A stretch of 64,000 bases of DNA from an uncultured bacterium (GCA_902797965.1 CADBUY010000015.1:20251-84250); one strand, 5' to 3'. Positions 16,940 to 28,099 are shown, numbered from the stretch's first letter. Notes: generated by a model not told the origin, from the letters alone. Made by a program: numbers and translations.

Positions 16940-18796
16940 TTGATAAAAAGAATTATGCATGATAATTTTAAATCTATGGAAGATGTTGTATCAGTCATTA
17001 CAGAAGAGAGCGAGCCGGAAAAGTTTGTAAACGAAACAGGCGAAGAATCTGAGCTTAGCGATAAAAAAGAATTGCAGACATACGGTTTGAGCTGCAAAAT
17101 TAAGTCTGTGTACAGATTAATACGAAAAAAATTATCGTCTGTATTCAAATATCACATAAAAAAAACCTGTACAGAGATTTTATATATTACAGACGGCAAT
17201 GTTCCGGATGAATACATCTCAGCAATGCAAAATCGATACCCTGATAAAATTATCACAGTTCTTATTCCACACTTTGGGAATTTTAAAAAAGATGACAGGT
17301 TTGTTACGGAATTCAGCTATTTTGTAAGAAATAAAAAACATTCCGCAAAACTATACAAATATCAGCCAGACACTAAAAATATAAATATTTACGGAATATA
17401 TTCAAAGATTTTTTCTGACATAACAGTTCCGTCAGATATATATAAAACGGAATTTTTGGTCCACTATTCCGTTTGCGCAAGGAAAGCTGCTGCAAAGCTA
17501 AAACCTGATATTATACATTCAGAAAACATTCCGTTTTTCTTAGGTCTTGAGTTCAGCAAAAATAATAAAATTTTACCAAAAGTCTTACAAACAATTCATA
17601 ATTTTGACACCTATTCCGATATGGAACCCTTTTGGGCAGCAATTAATTGTTTGGATAAAAATGGTATGGACAGACTTTGCAAAGATAATATTATAAGGAA
17701 AAATCTTGCGGCTCTTTTTGGAATAAAAAATATTAATAATTTTTCAAAAATAAAAGAATGTTTAGAATATTTATACAAAAACTTTGAACTTTTCAGAAAA
17801 ACCTATAATAAAGATGAAGAAACGAATGAAAATATTCTCATAAAAAGATTAAACGCAAGAACAGTCGAATTATTCAGCTTCGCATTCCCGCAGGATATGT
17901 TTTCACCGGTTTACTTCTCAATCAAAAACTCATATTTTTCAGCACTAAATTCTAAAGACACTGATGATCCAATCTGGGCAAAAGATATGTTTAAGAGAAA
18001 TCACCTTAGAAAAGGCAAAAATCGCAAATTCTCAGGTAAAATTGCCCACCCGTTTGACGTTTCAAACTTTAGATATTACAGAGATTTTAATAAGCAGTAT
18101 CTTGTCAAAGAATTTGCAGAAAAACAAATTAATACAAAGTTTGTAGACCTTAATCTTTTCAGCAAAGATGAAGTTAAAATATATGGTTTTCTTGATTCAT
18201 TTTATAAAGGCGCCCTGTTATTTGCCGATTTTCATAATATGAAAGATGAAGATATAAAAATAGTTACAAATAGTGTTCTGAAGTGTTTTGAACTCAAAAA
18301 AAACATACAGGTAATTTTTAATTTACCGTTTAATTTTGAAAATACTTATATAAAATCATTTATAGATTTTTTAGAACAACAGCCATCTTTGAATGGAAAA
18401 TGGCTGCTTATTGAGGGCGAAATAAATCTTCCGCAATTTACAGCATCTTGTGATATGATACTATTTCCGACAAGCAATATAATTGGAGTAGAAGATGTTT
18501 TATATACAGCTCTTCAGTATGGCTGCATTCCGATAACAACAAATTCAGGCATTTGTGGTGATATTGTTGTTGATATCTTTGATAATATTAAAACAGGGTT
18601 TGGTTTCAAAAATTCAAATAATGTCATAAACAATGAACAGGATACTTTTACAAACACACTGCTTAAAGGACTAAACTTCTATGTTCAGAACTTCTCCAGC
18701 TGGAAGATTTTAATTGAAAATGCCATCAAATTTGACACAAGCTGGAATAATGAATTACTTGAAGAATACAACAAAATTTATGACGATGCCCTTTAA
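16940..18796 (+). CDS. Divergent glycogen/starch-synthase-like glycosyltransferase, likely altered active site
   Basis: A 618-residue protein whose fold signals match GT5 glycogen synthase: an N-terminal KPDIIHSENIPFFLG segment (compare GlgA PDVVHAHDW), HNF near QTIHNFDTYSD, a C-terminal CDMILFPTSN...YTALQYGCIPITT segment (510-535), GFGF and a final SWNNELLEEYNKIYDDAL helix. The catalytic EPCGL motif of GlgA is replaced by IGVED, so the conserved Glu is missing, and the first 100 residues are unlike GlgA. It may use another donor or be a pseudoenzyme. The start is uncertain: TTG at 16940 or ATG at 16955, both with weak ribosome sites, 6-21 bp after dacB. Confidence 0.6.
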   Translation: MIKRIMHDNFKSMEDVVSVITEESEPEKFVNETGEESELSDKKELQTYGLSCKIKSVYRLIRKKLSSVFKYHIKKTCTEILYITDGNVPDEYISAMQNRYPDKIITVLIPHFGNFKKDDRFVTEFSYFVRNKKHSAKLYKYQPDTKNINIYGIYSKIFSDITVPSDIYKTEFLVHYSVCARKAAAKLKPDIIHSENIPFFLGLEFSKNNKILPKVLQTIHNFDTYSDMEPFWAAINCLDKNGMDRLCKDNIIRKNLAALFGIKNINNFSKIKECLEYLYKNFELFRKTYNKDEETNENILIKRLNARTVELFSFAFPQDMFSPVYFSIKNSYFSALNSKDTDDPIWAKDMFKRNHLRKGKNRKFSGKIAHPFDVSNFRYYRDFNKQYLVKEFAEKQINTKFVDLNLFSKDEVKIYGFLDSFYKGALLFADFHNMKDEDIKIVTNSVLKCFELKKNIQVIFNLPFNFENTYIKSFIDFLEQQPSLNGKWLLIEGEINLPQFTASCDMILFPTSNIIGVEDVLYTALQYGCIPITTNSGICGDIVVDIFDNIKTGFGFKNSNNVINNEQDTFTNTLLKGLNFYVQNFSSWKILIENAIKFDTSWNNELLEEYNKIYDDAL

Positions 18797-18798
18797 AC

Positions 18799-19650
18799 CT
18801 ATCTTCCAAAGCGGATATCAGTATAAGTTTTTCCGTAAGTTTTCTTTATCCATCTTGAGATTGTTGCGTTGGAAAGTCCTACTGTTTTAGCGATATCATA
18901 GAGTTTAACATCATCTTTTATCATTTTATAAGTAATTTCTCTCATCATCTTATGAGACTGTTGATTTTTTGTAGTAAAACCAAACTTATTCATCCAATAC
19001 GCAATTCTTGATATAGGACGTCCGGTTATTCTTGATATTTCAGACAAAGTCATATCTTTTGAAAAATATTCTTCCAGTTCATCCTTTAGACGCATAATCT
19101 CAGGATTTTCATCACGTTTAATTTTAATATCATTTTTTTGGCGAATTTTTATAATGCCATCACCATATTTATTTTTTATCCAAACTCTAATTTTGTTTCC
19201 GGAAATATTCAAAATCTTTGACATTTTTTCTATTGTAAAACCTTGTTCAATTAGCTTTGGGCATTCCTCTTCCAATTTTTTATTCAGAGTTTCTCGAGGT
19301 AAAAGCAGACCTAATTCCTGTAAACAATTCCTTGTCCAGGTTTCACTTTTTCCTATAAGTTTTGCAATCTCTTCAATACTTTTGTTTTCATTTATATATT
19401 GAACCATTTTTTCTCCGATAGCTTTTTTATCTGCCTGTATCAGAAAAGATTTTAATGTTTTACCCGTATATTCTTTTACCCATTTTAATATTGCTGACGG
19501 AGCTCTGCCTGTTATCTCAGCCATATGCTCTAATGAAGTATTCTTTACAATCAAGTCCGGCATTACCTGAAGCATTTGGGATTGAGTATAGCCGCCCCTT
19601 CTGGCGCAAAATGCCAAATTTTTATTAAATGAATTAATTTTTATATCCAT
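18799..19650 (-). CDS. Protein made of five helix-turn-helix repeats
   Basis: A 283-residue basic protein. Five similar HTH units occur near residues 39-65, 91-115, 139-165, 201-225 and 249-275, for example SLEHMAEITGRAPSAILKWV, TLSEISRITGRPISRIAYWM and KLYDIAKTVGLSNATISRWI, with 48-62 residues between starts. Units 1 and 5 both end in (Y)TGKT/YGKT. There is no ligand, nuclease or recombinase domain. It may be a multi-site DNA-binding or chromosome-organising protein, or derive from a transposase-like HTH array. The start is the ATG at 19650, which has GGAAGG four bases upstream; a longer frame to 19719 lacks one. It is convergent with the preceding gene, only 2 bp apart. Confidence 0.75.
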   Translation of the reverse strand: MDIKINSFNKNLAFCARRGGYTQSQMLQVMPDLIVKNTSLEHMAEITGRAPSAILKWVKEYTGKTLKSFLIQADKKAIGEKMVQYINENKSIEEIAKLIGKSETWTRNCLQELGLLLPRETLNKKLEEECPKLIEQGFTIEKMSKILNISGNKIRVWIKNKYGDGIIKIRQKNDIKIKRDENPEIMRLKDELEEYFSKDMTLSEISRITGRPISRIAYWMNKFGFTTKNQQSHKMMREITYKMIKDDVKLYDIAKTVGLSNATISRWIKKTYGKTYTDIRFGR

Positions 19651-19721
19651 GATTACCTTCCACGTTGTTAATAAAAACCGTAAAAATATTTTTTGCTCAT
19701 CAATATTATTTAAAAACAAAA

Positions 19722-19766
19722 TCGCCTTTTTGGTAGTTATACCATTGAGGCGACTTTGTAGTTTTT
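19722..19766 (-). terminator. Likely intrinsic terminator of groSL
   Basis: On the minus strand TCGCCT (19753-19748) pairs with AGGCGA (19727-19722) around an inner GGTA/TACC pairing, and is followed by TTTTG and TTTTT. It is the first terminator-like hairpin with a T run downstream of groL. Confidence 0.55.
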
Positions 19767-19819
19767 ATTTTATTTTGGAATTTTGTTCAAAAAGCCGACA
19801 GTATGTTCTTTTCTTTTTG

Positions 19820-19852
19820 ATTACTTTTTCTTTTTAGTAAAGAAAAAGTAAT
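19820..19852. repeat. 14-bp AT-rich hairpin downstream of groL
   Basis: ATTACTTTTTCTTT at 19820-19833 is the exact complement of AAAGAAAAAGTAAT at 19839-19852, with a five-base loop. It lies between the stop-abutting element and the terminator in the groL 3' untranslated region. Confidence 0.7.
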
Positions 19853-19857
19853 GTCTT

Positions 19858-19936
19858 GGATTATTCGGGTTCTCGCCGGAGTAACGTCCGGCTCAAACTT
19901 ACGGGCTAGGCTTCGCCGTCGCCCTACCGAAAATCC
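19858..19936 (-). repeat. Stop-abutting GTAG element, groL copy
   Basis: On the minus strand it starts one base after the groL TAG. GGATT-TTCGG pairs with CCGAA-T-AATCC, leaving a single bulged T, and GTAGGG follows the 5' arm. The following GCGACGGCGAA matches the rpsM copy. Inside are the hairpins GGGC...GCCC and GCCGGA/TCCGGC (19875-19892). At 79 bp it is shorter than the three ribosomal-operon copies. Confidence 0.65.
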
Positions 19937-19937
19937 G

Positions 19938-21608
<1,671 letters not shown>

Positions 21609-21896
21609 TTACTCAACTATAGCTAATGCATCTTTGATAGACAAAATCTTGTATTCAACTCCGTCCATTTTTACTTCAGTACCTGCATATTTAGCATAAA
21701 GAACGATATCACCGACATTAACTCCCATTGGCTCTTTTTCGCCTTTATCGTTAGTTTTACCTTCACCAACTGCAACTACTTCACCTTTTTGAGGTTTTTC
21801 TTTTGCGCTGTCAGGAATGAAAATTCCGCCTGCGGTTTGTTCTGTATCTTCAATAACTTTAATAACAATTCTGTCTTGTAACGGTTTTAATGCCAT
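21609..21896 (-). CDS. groS: 10-kDa co-chaperonin GroES
   Basis: A 95-residue co-chaperonin that caps the GroEL chamber. The N-terminal [14 protein letters not shown], the mobile loop [18 protein letters not shown] (residues about 19-36) and the C-terminal [16 protein letters not shown] are typical. A strong AAGGAGG precedes the ATG. The first gene of the groSL operon. Confidence 0.97.
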   Translation of the reverse strand: MALKPLQDRIVIKVIEDTEQTAGGIFIPDSAKEKPQKGEVVAVGEGKTNDKGEKEPMGVNVGDIVLYAKYAGTEVKMDGVEYKILSIKDALAIVE

Positions 21897-22011
21897 AATA
21901 TAATCCTCCTTTTTATTTAAACCTTTTCTACATTCTAGTTATACTATAGATTTTCGTGTTTAACTAAAATGTTAATGAAAAATTAATTATTCGCTTCATA
22001 AATAAAAATCT

Positions 22012-22156
22012 CTCTCAATAATCTCTTAAGAGAGAGAGAGAACATTAACATTAACATTAACATTAACATTATCATTATCATTAGGTTTTCCTAGGGTTTT
22101 ATTAAAAAAAGGGAGGTTATTAATAAAAAAGGGAGGTTTTTGTAATAAAAAGAGGG
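22012..22156. repeat. Low-complexity block with hexamer array
   Basis: Contains a GA-rich inverted repeat around CTCTTAAGAG, then five exact AACATT units at 22041-22070 followed by two ATCATT units, then two GGGAGGTT-TATTAATAAAAAA-like units and a third degenerate one. It lies between murJ (ending at 22158) and groS, both on the minus strand. No gene is visible here. Confidence 0.75.
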
Positions 22157-22157
22157 G

Positions 22158-23744
22158 TTATTTTTTCAATCTGTTTAATAATTCACTTGCATATTCCATT
22201 TTGAAAATTATGTTTAATACAACATAAATTATTCCGCAAGCAAACATTACTACAAAAATTTTCACAAGTTCAAATACATATTTTGGAAGCTGAATATATC
22301 CAAAATACTTGCACATAAGTAATCCTATTACAAAAGTTATTCCGCCTGCCACGCACATTTTCCCAAAGTTTATAAATAAAGATTTGTAATCCAGTTTAAT
22401 TTTTCTATGGATAAATAATCCTAAAAATGTTGCATTAAAGAGAGTTACAAAAGATGTTGAAAGTGTAATTCCTGCTATACCCATATTTAATTTTAAAATT
22501 AGCAGCCAGTTTAAAAATGCTTTCAGAGCAATTGATGATGTTGCTATCACAAACGGAGTTTTCGAATCATTAAAAGCATAATAAACCCTTGTAATAGAAT
22601 CTCTGAATACATAAGGTATTATAGAGAAAGACAAGAAGCAAAGAGCTTCCGACACCATAACAACAGCATTAGAATTAAATGCACCTCTTTCAAATACCAG
22701 AGAGATACCATCCTGAGCAAGAAGCAATATTAGTATTATCATTGGTATCGCTGCAAAAAATAAAACTCCGACACCTTTATTAAAATAACTTCTTATAGAA
22801 TTTTCGTCACCTTCGCCAGCAAGTCTTGAAAATATTGGAAACAGAGGTACCAAAAATGCCGTAACCAATATTCCTACAGGGAACTGAAAAATTCTGTTTG
22901 CAAAAACAACCGCAGTCCAAGCTCCCAAAACAAGATTTGATGCAAAAAACATATCTATATAAATACTTATTTGCCCGATTGTAGAACTCAAAATTGCAGG
23001 GAACAACAATTCACAAATATTTTTAAATTGCGGATTATTTTTTATATCAAAATTAGGTTTTATTCTGTATCCTATTTGTCTTAACTTCGGAAACTGAAGC
23101 ATTATCTGGCAAACAGCACCGACAGTAGTTGCAATTGCAAGAACATACCCTGATTTATCATTATGAGCAAGAGAAATTGCTATAATTACTACAAGGCTTA
23201 ACACCATTGGCGAAAGATTTGGCAAAATGTATTGTTTATGAACAACCAACAATCCGTAATAAATACCTATAATCCCGCCTATTAAAATTATTGGTGACAT
23301 AATCTTAAAATGAGCAGAAGCAAGAGATACTAATTCCGGTGTTCCTGCCGATATAATCAAGCCCATTATTTTATCTGCGAAGAAAAATCCCAAAACAGCG
23401 CATATTGCAAAAAACACAAATGCAACTGTTAAAAATGTATTATATAATCTGTTTACAACTTCATCAGGCTTATCTTCTGCACCGACAAGTTTTGAAAAAA
23501 CCGCAACTGCCGCACTATGAAAAGGGCCGCCGACACCGCCTAAAATGATTATCGCAAGAGATGGTATCTGCAGAGCATAAAAATAAGCATCCGATACAAG
23601 AGTTGCGCCATAAAAGTTAGCAACAACCATATCTCTAACAAAGCCTATCAGCTTGCTTGCAACTGTAACAAGAGCAATAAGCCATGCTGCTTTCAGAACT
23701 CCTTGTGTTTCATCTTTTTTAGTCTTAATTTGTGATTCTTCCAT
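22158..23744 (-). CDS. murJ: Lipid II flippase MurJ (MviN)
   Basis: A 528-residue, roughly 14-helix membrane protein of the MOP superfamily that flips lipid II across the inner membrane for peptidoglycan synthesis. The N-terminal AAWLIALVTVASKLIGFVRDMVVANFYGA and the central GQISIYIDMFFASNL and PVGILVTAFLVPLFP segments are family hallmarks. The start lies 20 bp inside the end of the spoIID-like gene, so the two are coupled in a cysS-spoIID-murJ unit. Confidence 0.95.
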   Translation of the reverse strand: MEESQIKTKKDETQGVLKAAWLIALVTVASKLIGFVRDMVVANFYGATLVSDAYFYALQIPSLAIIILGGVGGPFHSAAVAVFSKLVGAEDKPDEVVNRLYNTFLTVAFVFFAICAVLGFFFADKIMGLIISAGTPELVSLASAHFKIMSPIILIGGIIGIYYGLLVVHKQYILPNLSPMVLSLVVIIAISLAHNDKSGYVLAIATTVGAVCQIMLQFPKLRQIGYRIKPNFDIKNNPQFKNICELLFPAILSSTIGQISIYIDMFFASNLVLGAWTAVVFANRIFQFPVGILVTAFLVPLFPIFSRLAGEGDENSIRSYFNKGVGVLFFAAIPMIILILLLAQDGISLVFERGAFNSNAVVMVSEALCFLSFSIIPYVFRDSITRVYYAFNDSKTPFVIATSSIALKAFLNWLLILKLNMGIAGITLSTSFVTLFNATFLGLFIHRKIKLDYKSLFINFGKMCVAGGITFVIGLLMCKYFGYIQLPKYVFELVKIFVVMFACGIIYVVLNIIFKMEYASELLNRLKK

Positions 23745-25374
23745 ATTTCTCTACCAGTTCAACATATACATTTGCCGAGCGACCTAATGACGGAGCATGA
23801 AAAGTTATCGTATTAAATCCGTCGTCTATATATCTTGAAATATCAATTTTATACTCTTTCTGGAAAACAGGTTTATAAATTCCAAACTCGTGTTCTCTTC
23901 CGTTTATCATTACAGCTAATTTTGGTGCATTAGTATCTGTTACAACAATCTGCGCTCTGCCTATAGGAGCCCAGAATGTTTGTTTTATATCCTCTCCGCT
24001 TACTGTCACAGGAACAGTTCCTAAATTTATACCGGTGTAGTAATGTCTCAGAATATTATAATAATCCTGATGAAGCTTTGTTGCCATATATCCTGCACCA
24101 AACTGGCTCATTCCGACACCATGTCCAAAGCCTCCGCCATACACAATAATTGACTGAACATTGCCAAGATTATCCAATTGTTTTTCAAATATTACATTCG
24201 CACTTGGTAACGAAACCCCGTCTTTTTGGAAAACTCTTCTTATAACAAGTTCTTTTGAAACAATATAATACCCTCTCGTTGTTTGTATCTCAACTTCCAT
24301 TGCTTTTCCGGATTTACCGCGTTTTTTAACCACTATATCCTTGAGTTTTCCTATATCATCATTAGATTTTACAACCGGATGAACAAAACCTGTTTTTGAT
24401 TGTGCAGGTAATGTCTTTTTAAGAACATCTTCCAATTCTTTTGTTCCCCATTCCTTTGTCCATCTGTAATACGGTGACTCGATATCAAATGACGGAATCC
24501 TGTTTTTATAAAATTCGACAGCTTTATCTTCTTCATCCAAAACCTGAAAATCAGATTTATCGGGAACTGCTGCCAAATAATGTTTATTTGGTGAAGGGAA
24601 AATTTTTGTATTAGGGTCAGAAAAAGCATTTGCATAACTTTCTGTATAACCGCCGGCTGTTGAACTATACAACGCAAGTATAAGTTCGTTATTATAAAGT
24701 GCAACAACTCCGTCTGTTTCCATAACCGCTCTTGTTGCAAGTTCTTCTTCTGTATTTGCTCCAAAGTATACCTGACTTGCAACGCTGTCTACCACGCTAA
24801 ACTCTTTGTAAGCCTGTGTTCTTGGAGTTAACACGTAATTTCTTGCAGCAACTGCCTGTGCCTTTAAGGCTTCCAAACCAAATCTTACAGGCATCTCATT
24901 AGGAACTACGCCTTTTAAATATTCCTGAAGTTCAACTAAATTAACAAGGTAAAATCCATTTCTGCTGTCATTTTGTATAACTTCAAATGCGCCATGATAC
25001 AACGCAGGAACACCTTTTCTTAACAAGCCTCTTACCCCTAAAAGTCCTTGTGGACTTACGATAACAATATCCTGTAATAAGGCATTCTGACCATTTATTG
25101 CAACTATTAATCCACGTTCCGAATTTTGAACACTTATGTCGTAATTTGCAGGAACTTTTGTGATTATTTTTCTGGTTGCTCTGTCGCACAATTCCATGTC
25201 AGATGTTGCATAAATAGTAATGTTCTGTTTTAAAACATTTTGAAATTTATTATCTGTAATCCCGACTCTTACGACATCAAAATCGTTTAAGGCACATGCG
25301 ATATTAAAAGTAAGCGCAAATGATACAAATATTGCACTTAATACAACTTTCCACTTTCTATTTTTAACTTTCAA
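23725..25374 (-). CDS. SpoIID/LytB domain protein
   Basis: A 549-residue exported protein with an N-terminal signal peptide (hydrophobic residues about 10-29, ending ACA). The SpoIID domain covers about residues 145-450: LKGVVPNEMPVRFGLEALKAQAVAARNYVL holds the catalytic-type Glu, and GGFGHGVGMSQFGA closes the fold. SpoIID proteins are peptidoglycan lytic transglycosylases in sporulating Firmicutes, and LytB-type relatives occur in non-sporulating bacteria. No other sporulation gene is seen, so a role in wall remodelling is more likely. It overlaps murJ by 20 bp. Confidence 0.9.
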   Translation of the reverse strand: MKVKNRKWKVVLSAIFVSFALTFNIACALNDFDVVRVGITDNKFQNVLKQNITIYATSDMELCDRATRKIITKVPANYDISVQNSERGLIVAINGQNALLQDIVIVSPQGLLGVRGLLRKGVPALYHGAFEVIQNDSRNGFYLVNLVELQEYLKGVVPNEMPVRFGLEALKAQAVAARNYVLTPRTQAYKEFSVVDSVASQVYFGANTEEELATRAVMETDGVVALYNNELILALYSSTAGGYTESYANAFSDPNTKIFPSPNKHYLAAVPDKSDFQVLDEEDKAVEFYKNRIPSFDIESPYYRWTKEWGTKELEDVLKKTLPAQSKTGFVHPVVKSNDDIGKLKDIVVKKRGKSGKAMEVEIQTTRGYYIVSKELVIRRVFQKDGVSLPSANVIFEKQLDNLGNVQSIIVYGGGFGHGVGMSQFGAGYMATKLHQDYYNILRHYYTGINLGTVPVTVSGEDIKQTFWAPIGRAQIVVTDTNAPKLAVMINGREHEFGIYKPVFQKEYKIDISRYIDDGFNTITFHAPSLGRSANVYVELVEKYGRITN

Positions 25375-25395
25375 CTATCCAACCCCTGTTTTTAT

Positions 25396-26778
25396 TTAAT
25401 TTTTAAGCTCCCAACTGGTTCCTTCTTTTGAATCTTTTAGAATAATTCCTGTTTTATCAAGAACAATTCTGATTTTATCAGCAAGTTCCCAATTCTTTTC
25501 TGCTCTTGCAGCTTTTCTCTTCTCTATAATCTCGTCCATTGAGCTAAAGTTTTCACCAAGTTCTTTGCTGATATCTCCTAATTTATCCCTCAGTTCTTCT
25601 TCGCTTAATGTTGCTTTTTCAAAAGTAAAACCTAATGTTGTTGCAAGTTTATGTAAAAGCGTATAAGCATAATCAACACCTTTATTTGCCTTATTTGTTA
25701 AATCGAACAAGACAGCGAGAGCTTTTGACGTATTTAAATCATCATCCATTGCTTCAACAAAAGCCTTATACTCATCATATTGTGTTATATCTAAGGTATC
25801 ATTTATTTTCTTATTTACCCCCGCATTCAACATACGTTTTGCACCTGACTGAGCTGATTGCAACGCTTCATCAGAAAACTCTACAGGCATTCTGTAATGG
25901 TTTGTAAGAATAAAAAATCTTATTGTGTTTGAATCATAATTTTTAAGCAAGTCATCAATTGTTAAGAAGTTGCCCAAAGATTTAGACATTTTTTCTTTAT
26001 TTATAGTTACAAATCCATTATGTAGCCAATAGTTTACAAACTTACATCCGTTTGCACATTCAGATTGGGCAATCTCATTTTCGTGGTGAGGGAATATTAA
26101 GTCTGCACCGCCTGCGTGAATGTCAATCGTTTTACCCAAATATTTTCTGCTCATTGCCGAACATTCAATATGCCACCCCGGACGCCCGACACCCCATGGT
26201 GACTTATATCCGAATTTTTCATCTTTCTTCCACAAAGCAAAATCAAGCGGATCTTCTTTTAATTCACCGACTTCAATTCTGGCTCCGCTTTCTAATTTAT
26301 CTATAGGCTGACCGCTTAAAGAGCCGTATTTACCAAACTTCTTAACTCGGAAATAGACATCGCCGCCCGCTTCATAGGCATAACCTTTTGAGATTAAATC
26401 CTTGTTCATTGAAATCATTTCGCCTAAAGTTTTTGTTGCAAAAGGTTCTATATCGGGGGGTAAATTGTTTAGTTTTTTCATAGAATCGCTAAACCTCTGA
26501 TACCAATATTTTGAAACTTCTTCAGGAGTTTTACCCTCTTTTTCTGATTTCTTCAGAATTTTATCATCAACGTCCGTTACATTTCTGCAATATGTTACAT
26601 CATACCCTTTAAATTTAAGGTATCTGTATAAAACATCCCAAGTAATATAACATCTTGCATGACCTAAATGTGCATTATCATATACTGTAGGCCCGCAAAC
26701 ATACATTTTAACTTTATTATCTTCAATAGGTTTAAACTCTTCTACCTGACTTGTGTATGTATTATATAACTTTAACAT
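25396..26778 (-). CDS. cysS: Cysteinyl-tRNA synthetase
   Basis: A 460-residue class I aminoacyl-tRNA synthetase that charges tRNA-Cys in the cytosol. The HIGH motif is HLGH (37-40), KMSKS occurs near residues 265-270, and the zinc site includes C28 and the WHIECSAM and HHENEIAQSE segments. Length is typical. It appears to be the first gene of a unit with spoIID (21 bp gap) and murJ. Confidence 0.97.
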   Translation of the reverse strand: MLKLYNTYTSQVEEFKPIEDNKVKMYVCGPTVYDNAHLGHARCYITWDVLYRYLKFKGYDVTYCRNVTDVDDKILKKSEKEGKTPEEVSKYWYQRFSDSMKKLNNLPPDIEPFATKTLGEMISMNKDLISKGYAYEAGGDVYFRVKKFGKYGSLSGQPIDKLESGARIEVGELKEDPLDFALWKKDEKFGYKSPWGVGRPGWHIECSAMSRKYLGKTIDIHAGGADLIFPHHENEIAQSECANGCKFVNYWLHNGFVTINKEKMSKSLGNFLTIDDLLKNYDSNTIRFFILTNHYRMPVEFSDEALQSAQSGAKRMLNAGVNKKINDTLDITQYDEYKAFVEAMDDDLNTSKALAVLFDLTNKANKGVDYAYTLLHKLATTLGFTFEKATLSEEELRDKLGDISKELGENFSSMDEIIEKRKAARAEKNWELADKIRIVLDKTGIILKDSKEGTSWELKN

Positions 26779-27148
26779 TTTATCCCCTTAATCTCTCTTA
26801 TAACTATCTGTTTTTAGACATAATTTCTATAAAATTTTATAATAAAAAGAAATACATGTAAATAATACATATAAATAAGTGCGCCTGCTAAACTCATTAG
26901 TGTCTAGGATAAAATATATGTAAAATATTGAAAAACAAATAATTTCGCAATAAGAAATCAAAACAAAAACGGTTGAGACAAAATACAGAAAAATTCCCCA
27001 CCCGCAGTCGTAGATTTTGCTAAAGCTCAATACCGACATGCTCCCTCCCCGATTGGGGAGGGTTGGGGTTGGGATATTAAAATGCTATTGGACAATAATG
27101 TTCTAATCGTAAACGCATTTATTTTTGATTATATTATTATCTGCCGCA
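26779..27148. other. Intergenic region with a CCCTCCCC/GGGGAGGG repeat
   Basis: No credible gene. The main feature is a GC-rich inverted unit at 27042-27075 (CCCTCCCCGATTGGGGAGGG, then TTGGGGTTGGG), a member of the CCTCCC repeat group found again at 34.5-34.9, 37.15, 45.6, 46.4, 48.7 and 63.9 kb. The rest is AT rich and contains the cysS upstream region. Confidence 0.6.
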
Positions 27149-27727
27149 CTAAAACTTATATTCATTTATATAACCGCCGCCGCGAACAAATCCGTTGAAT
27201 TTATAATTTAGGTCTTTTCCCTTTGTGTAATTTACATTGACATTCTTCACACCGATTCCTTTGTAAACTTCATCATGATATTCATCATTATTAACATTTA
27301 TTTCAGCATCAGTCATATCATACAAATACACCTTATCTGAAGTTTGAGAACCGTTAAACTTTAATCCTGTAAAACCATCGATAACTTGTTTATATTCTTT
27401 TCCCCACTCCGAATCTTCCAACAAAAATTCATTGAGGTTTGGAACTGACTCTTTGAAATTAAAAAATTCATATTCTTTTCCATCTTTTACTTTTTTACCT
27501 GAGTCGTAGACTTTTTGATTAATTTTGCAAATAGCACCGGTATTTACATCTTTTGCAAAAAAAGTATCATACTCTCTTTGCCCTTGTTCCGGATACTCTG
27601 CATAAGCACCGCTTTTCATCCAGACACAATAGATTGGTTTGTTATCCGAATCATACTTTACTTCTGTTCGTTCTGCATTGTAAACATTTGCTCCGCCAAA
27701 TCTTATCGGCTCAATTTCATTCCCCAT
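27149..27727 (-). CDS. Unrecognised Tyr/Asn-rich protein
   Basis: A 192-residue protein without signal peptide or membrane segment. It is rich in Tyr, Asn, Lys and Asp, with predicted short strands and a Gly-rich end (NGFVRGGGYINEYKF). A good AGGAG lies seven bases before the ATG. No family is recognised. It is a single gene between long AT-rich flanks and diverges from the infA operon. Confidence 0.65.
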   Translation of the reverse strand: MGNEIEPIRFGGANVYNAERTEVKYDSDNKPIYCVWMKSGAYAEYPEQGQREYDTFFAKDVNTGAICKINQKVYDSGKKVKDGKEYEFFNFKESVPNLNEFLLEDSEWGKEYKQVIDGFTGLKFNGSQTSDKVYLYDMTDAEINVNNDEYHDEVYKGIGVKNVNVNYTKGKDLNYKFNGFVRGGGYINEYKF

Positions 27728-28099
27728 AAAAAAACTCCTATTTCTTACTTAAAATTTCCCTATGTCTTTATAAAGTATTTTTTATTAAAATAATTGATAA
27801 AAAGTTTACAAAAATTAACACATTTTTTTATGTTAACAAGATTGTTTTTATAACTTTGTGAAATTTATTTTTAGAATATAATTCGGCTATTACATAATAA
27901 TTTAAGGCATGAAAAGACACAATATAAAAATTTAATATATTATGTTTTATAACTTATTTTTATAAAAACATTCTATAACAAATCTTTACATTTTCACCTA
28001 AGTTTCAATAATAATGCTTGCATTAAGATTTTTAGCAAATATGATTGTATAAGATGACGAATAGTGTTGTATGTTAAAAGCCGAAAATAGAGGAAAAAC
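27728..28099. other. AT-rich divergent promoter region
   Basis: A 372-bp, strongly AT-rich gap between the divergent 192-residue gene and infA. It must hold promoters for both, but several equally plausible -10-like boxes occur and I cannot choose. The final 20 bp contain the infA ribosome site (AGAGGAAA). No repeat or RNA gene is seen. Confidence 0.4.

Noticed and set aside
19651..19719. Longer start of the five-HTH protein at 19719
   Set aside because: It has no ribosome site, whereas the ATG at 19650 has GGAAGG at good spacing.
21897..21990. CIRCE heat-shock operator upstream of groS
   Set aside because: I looked for the TTAGCACTC inverted repeat on both strands and found no resemblance.
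23725..25374. Evidence of sporulation from spoIID
   Set aside because: SpoIID/LytB proteins occur in non-sporulating bacteria and no other sporulation gene is seen.
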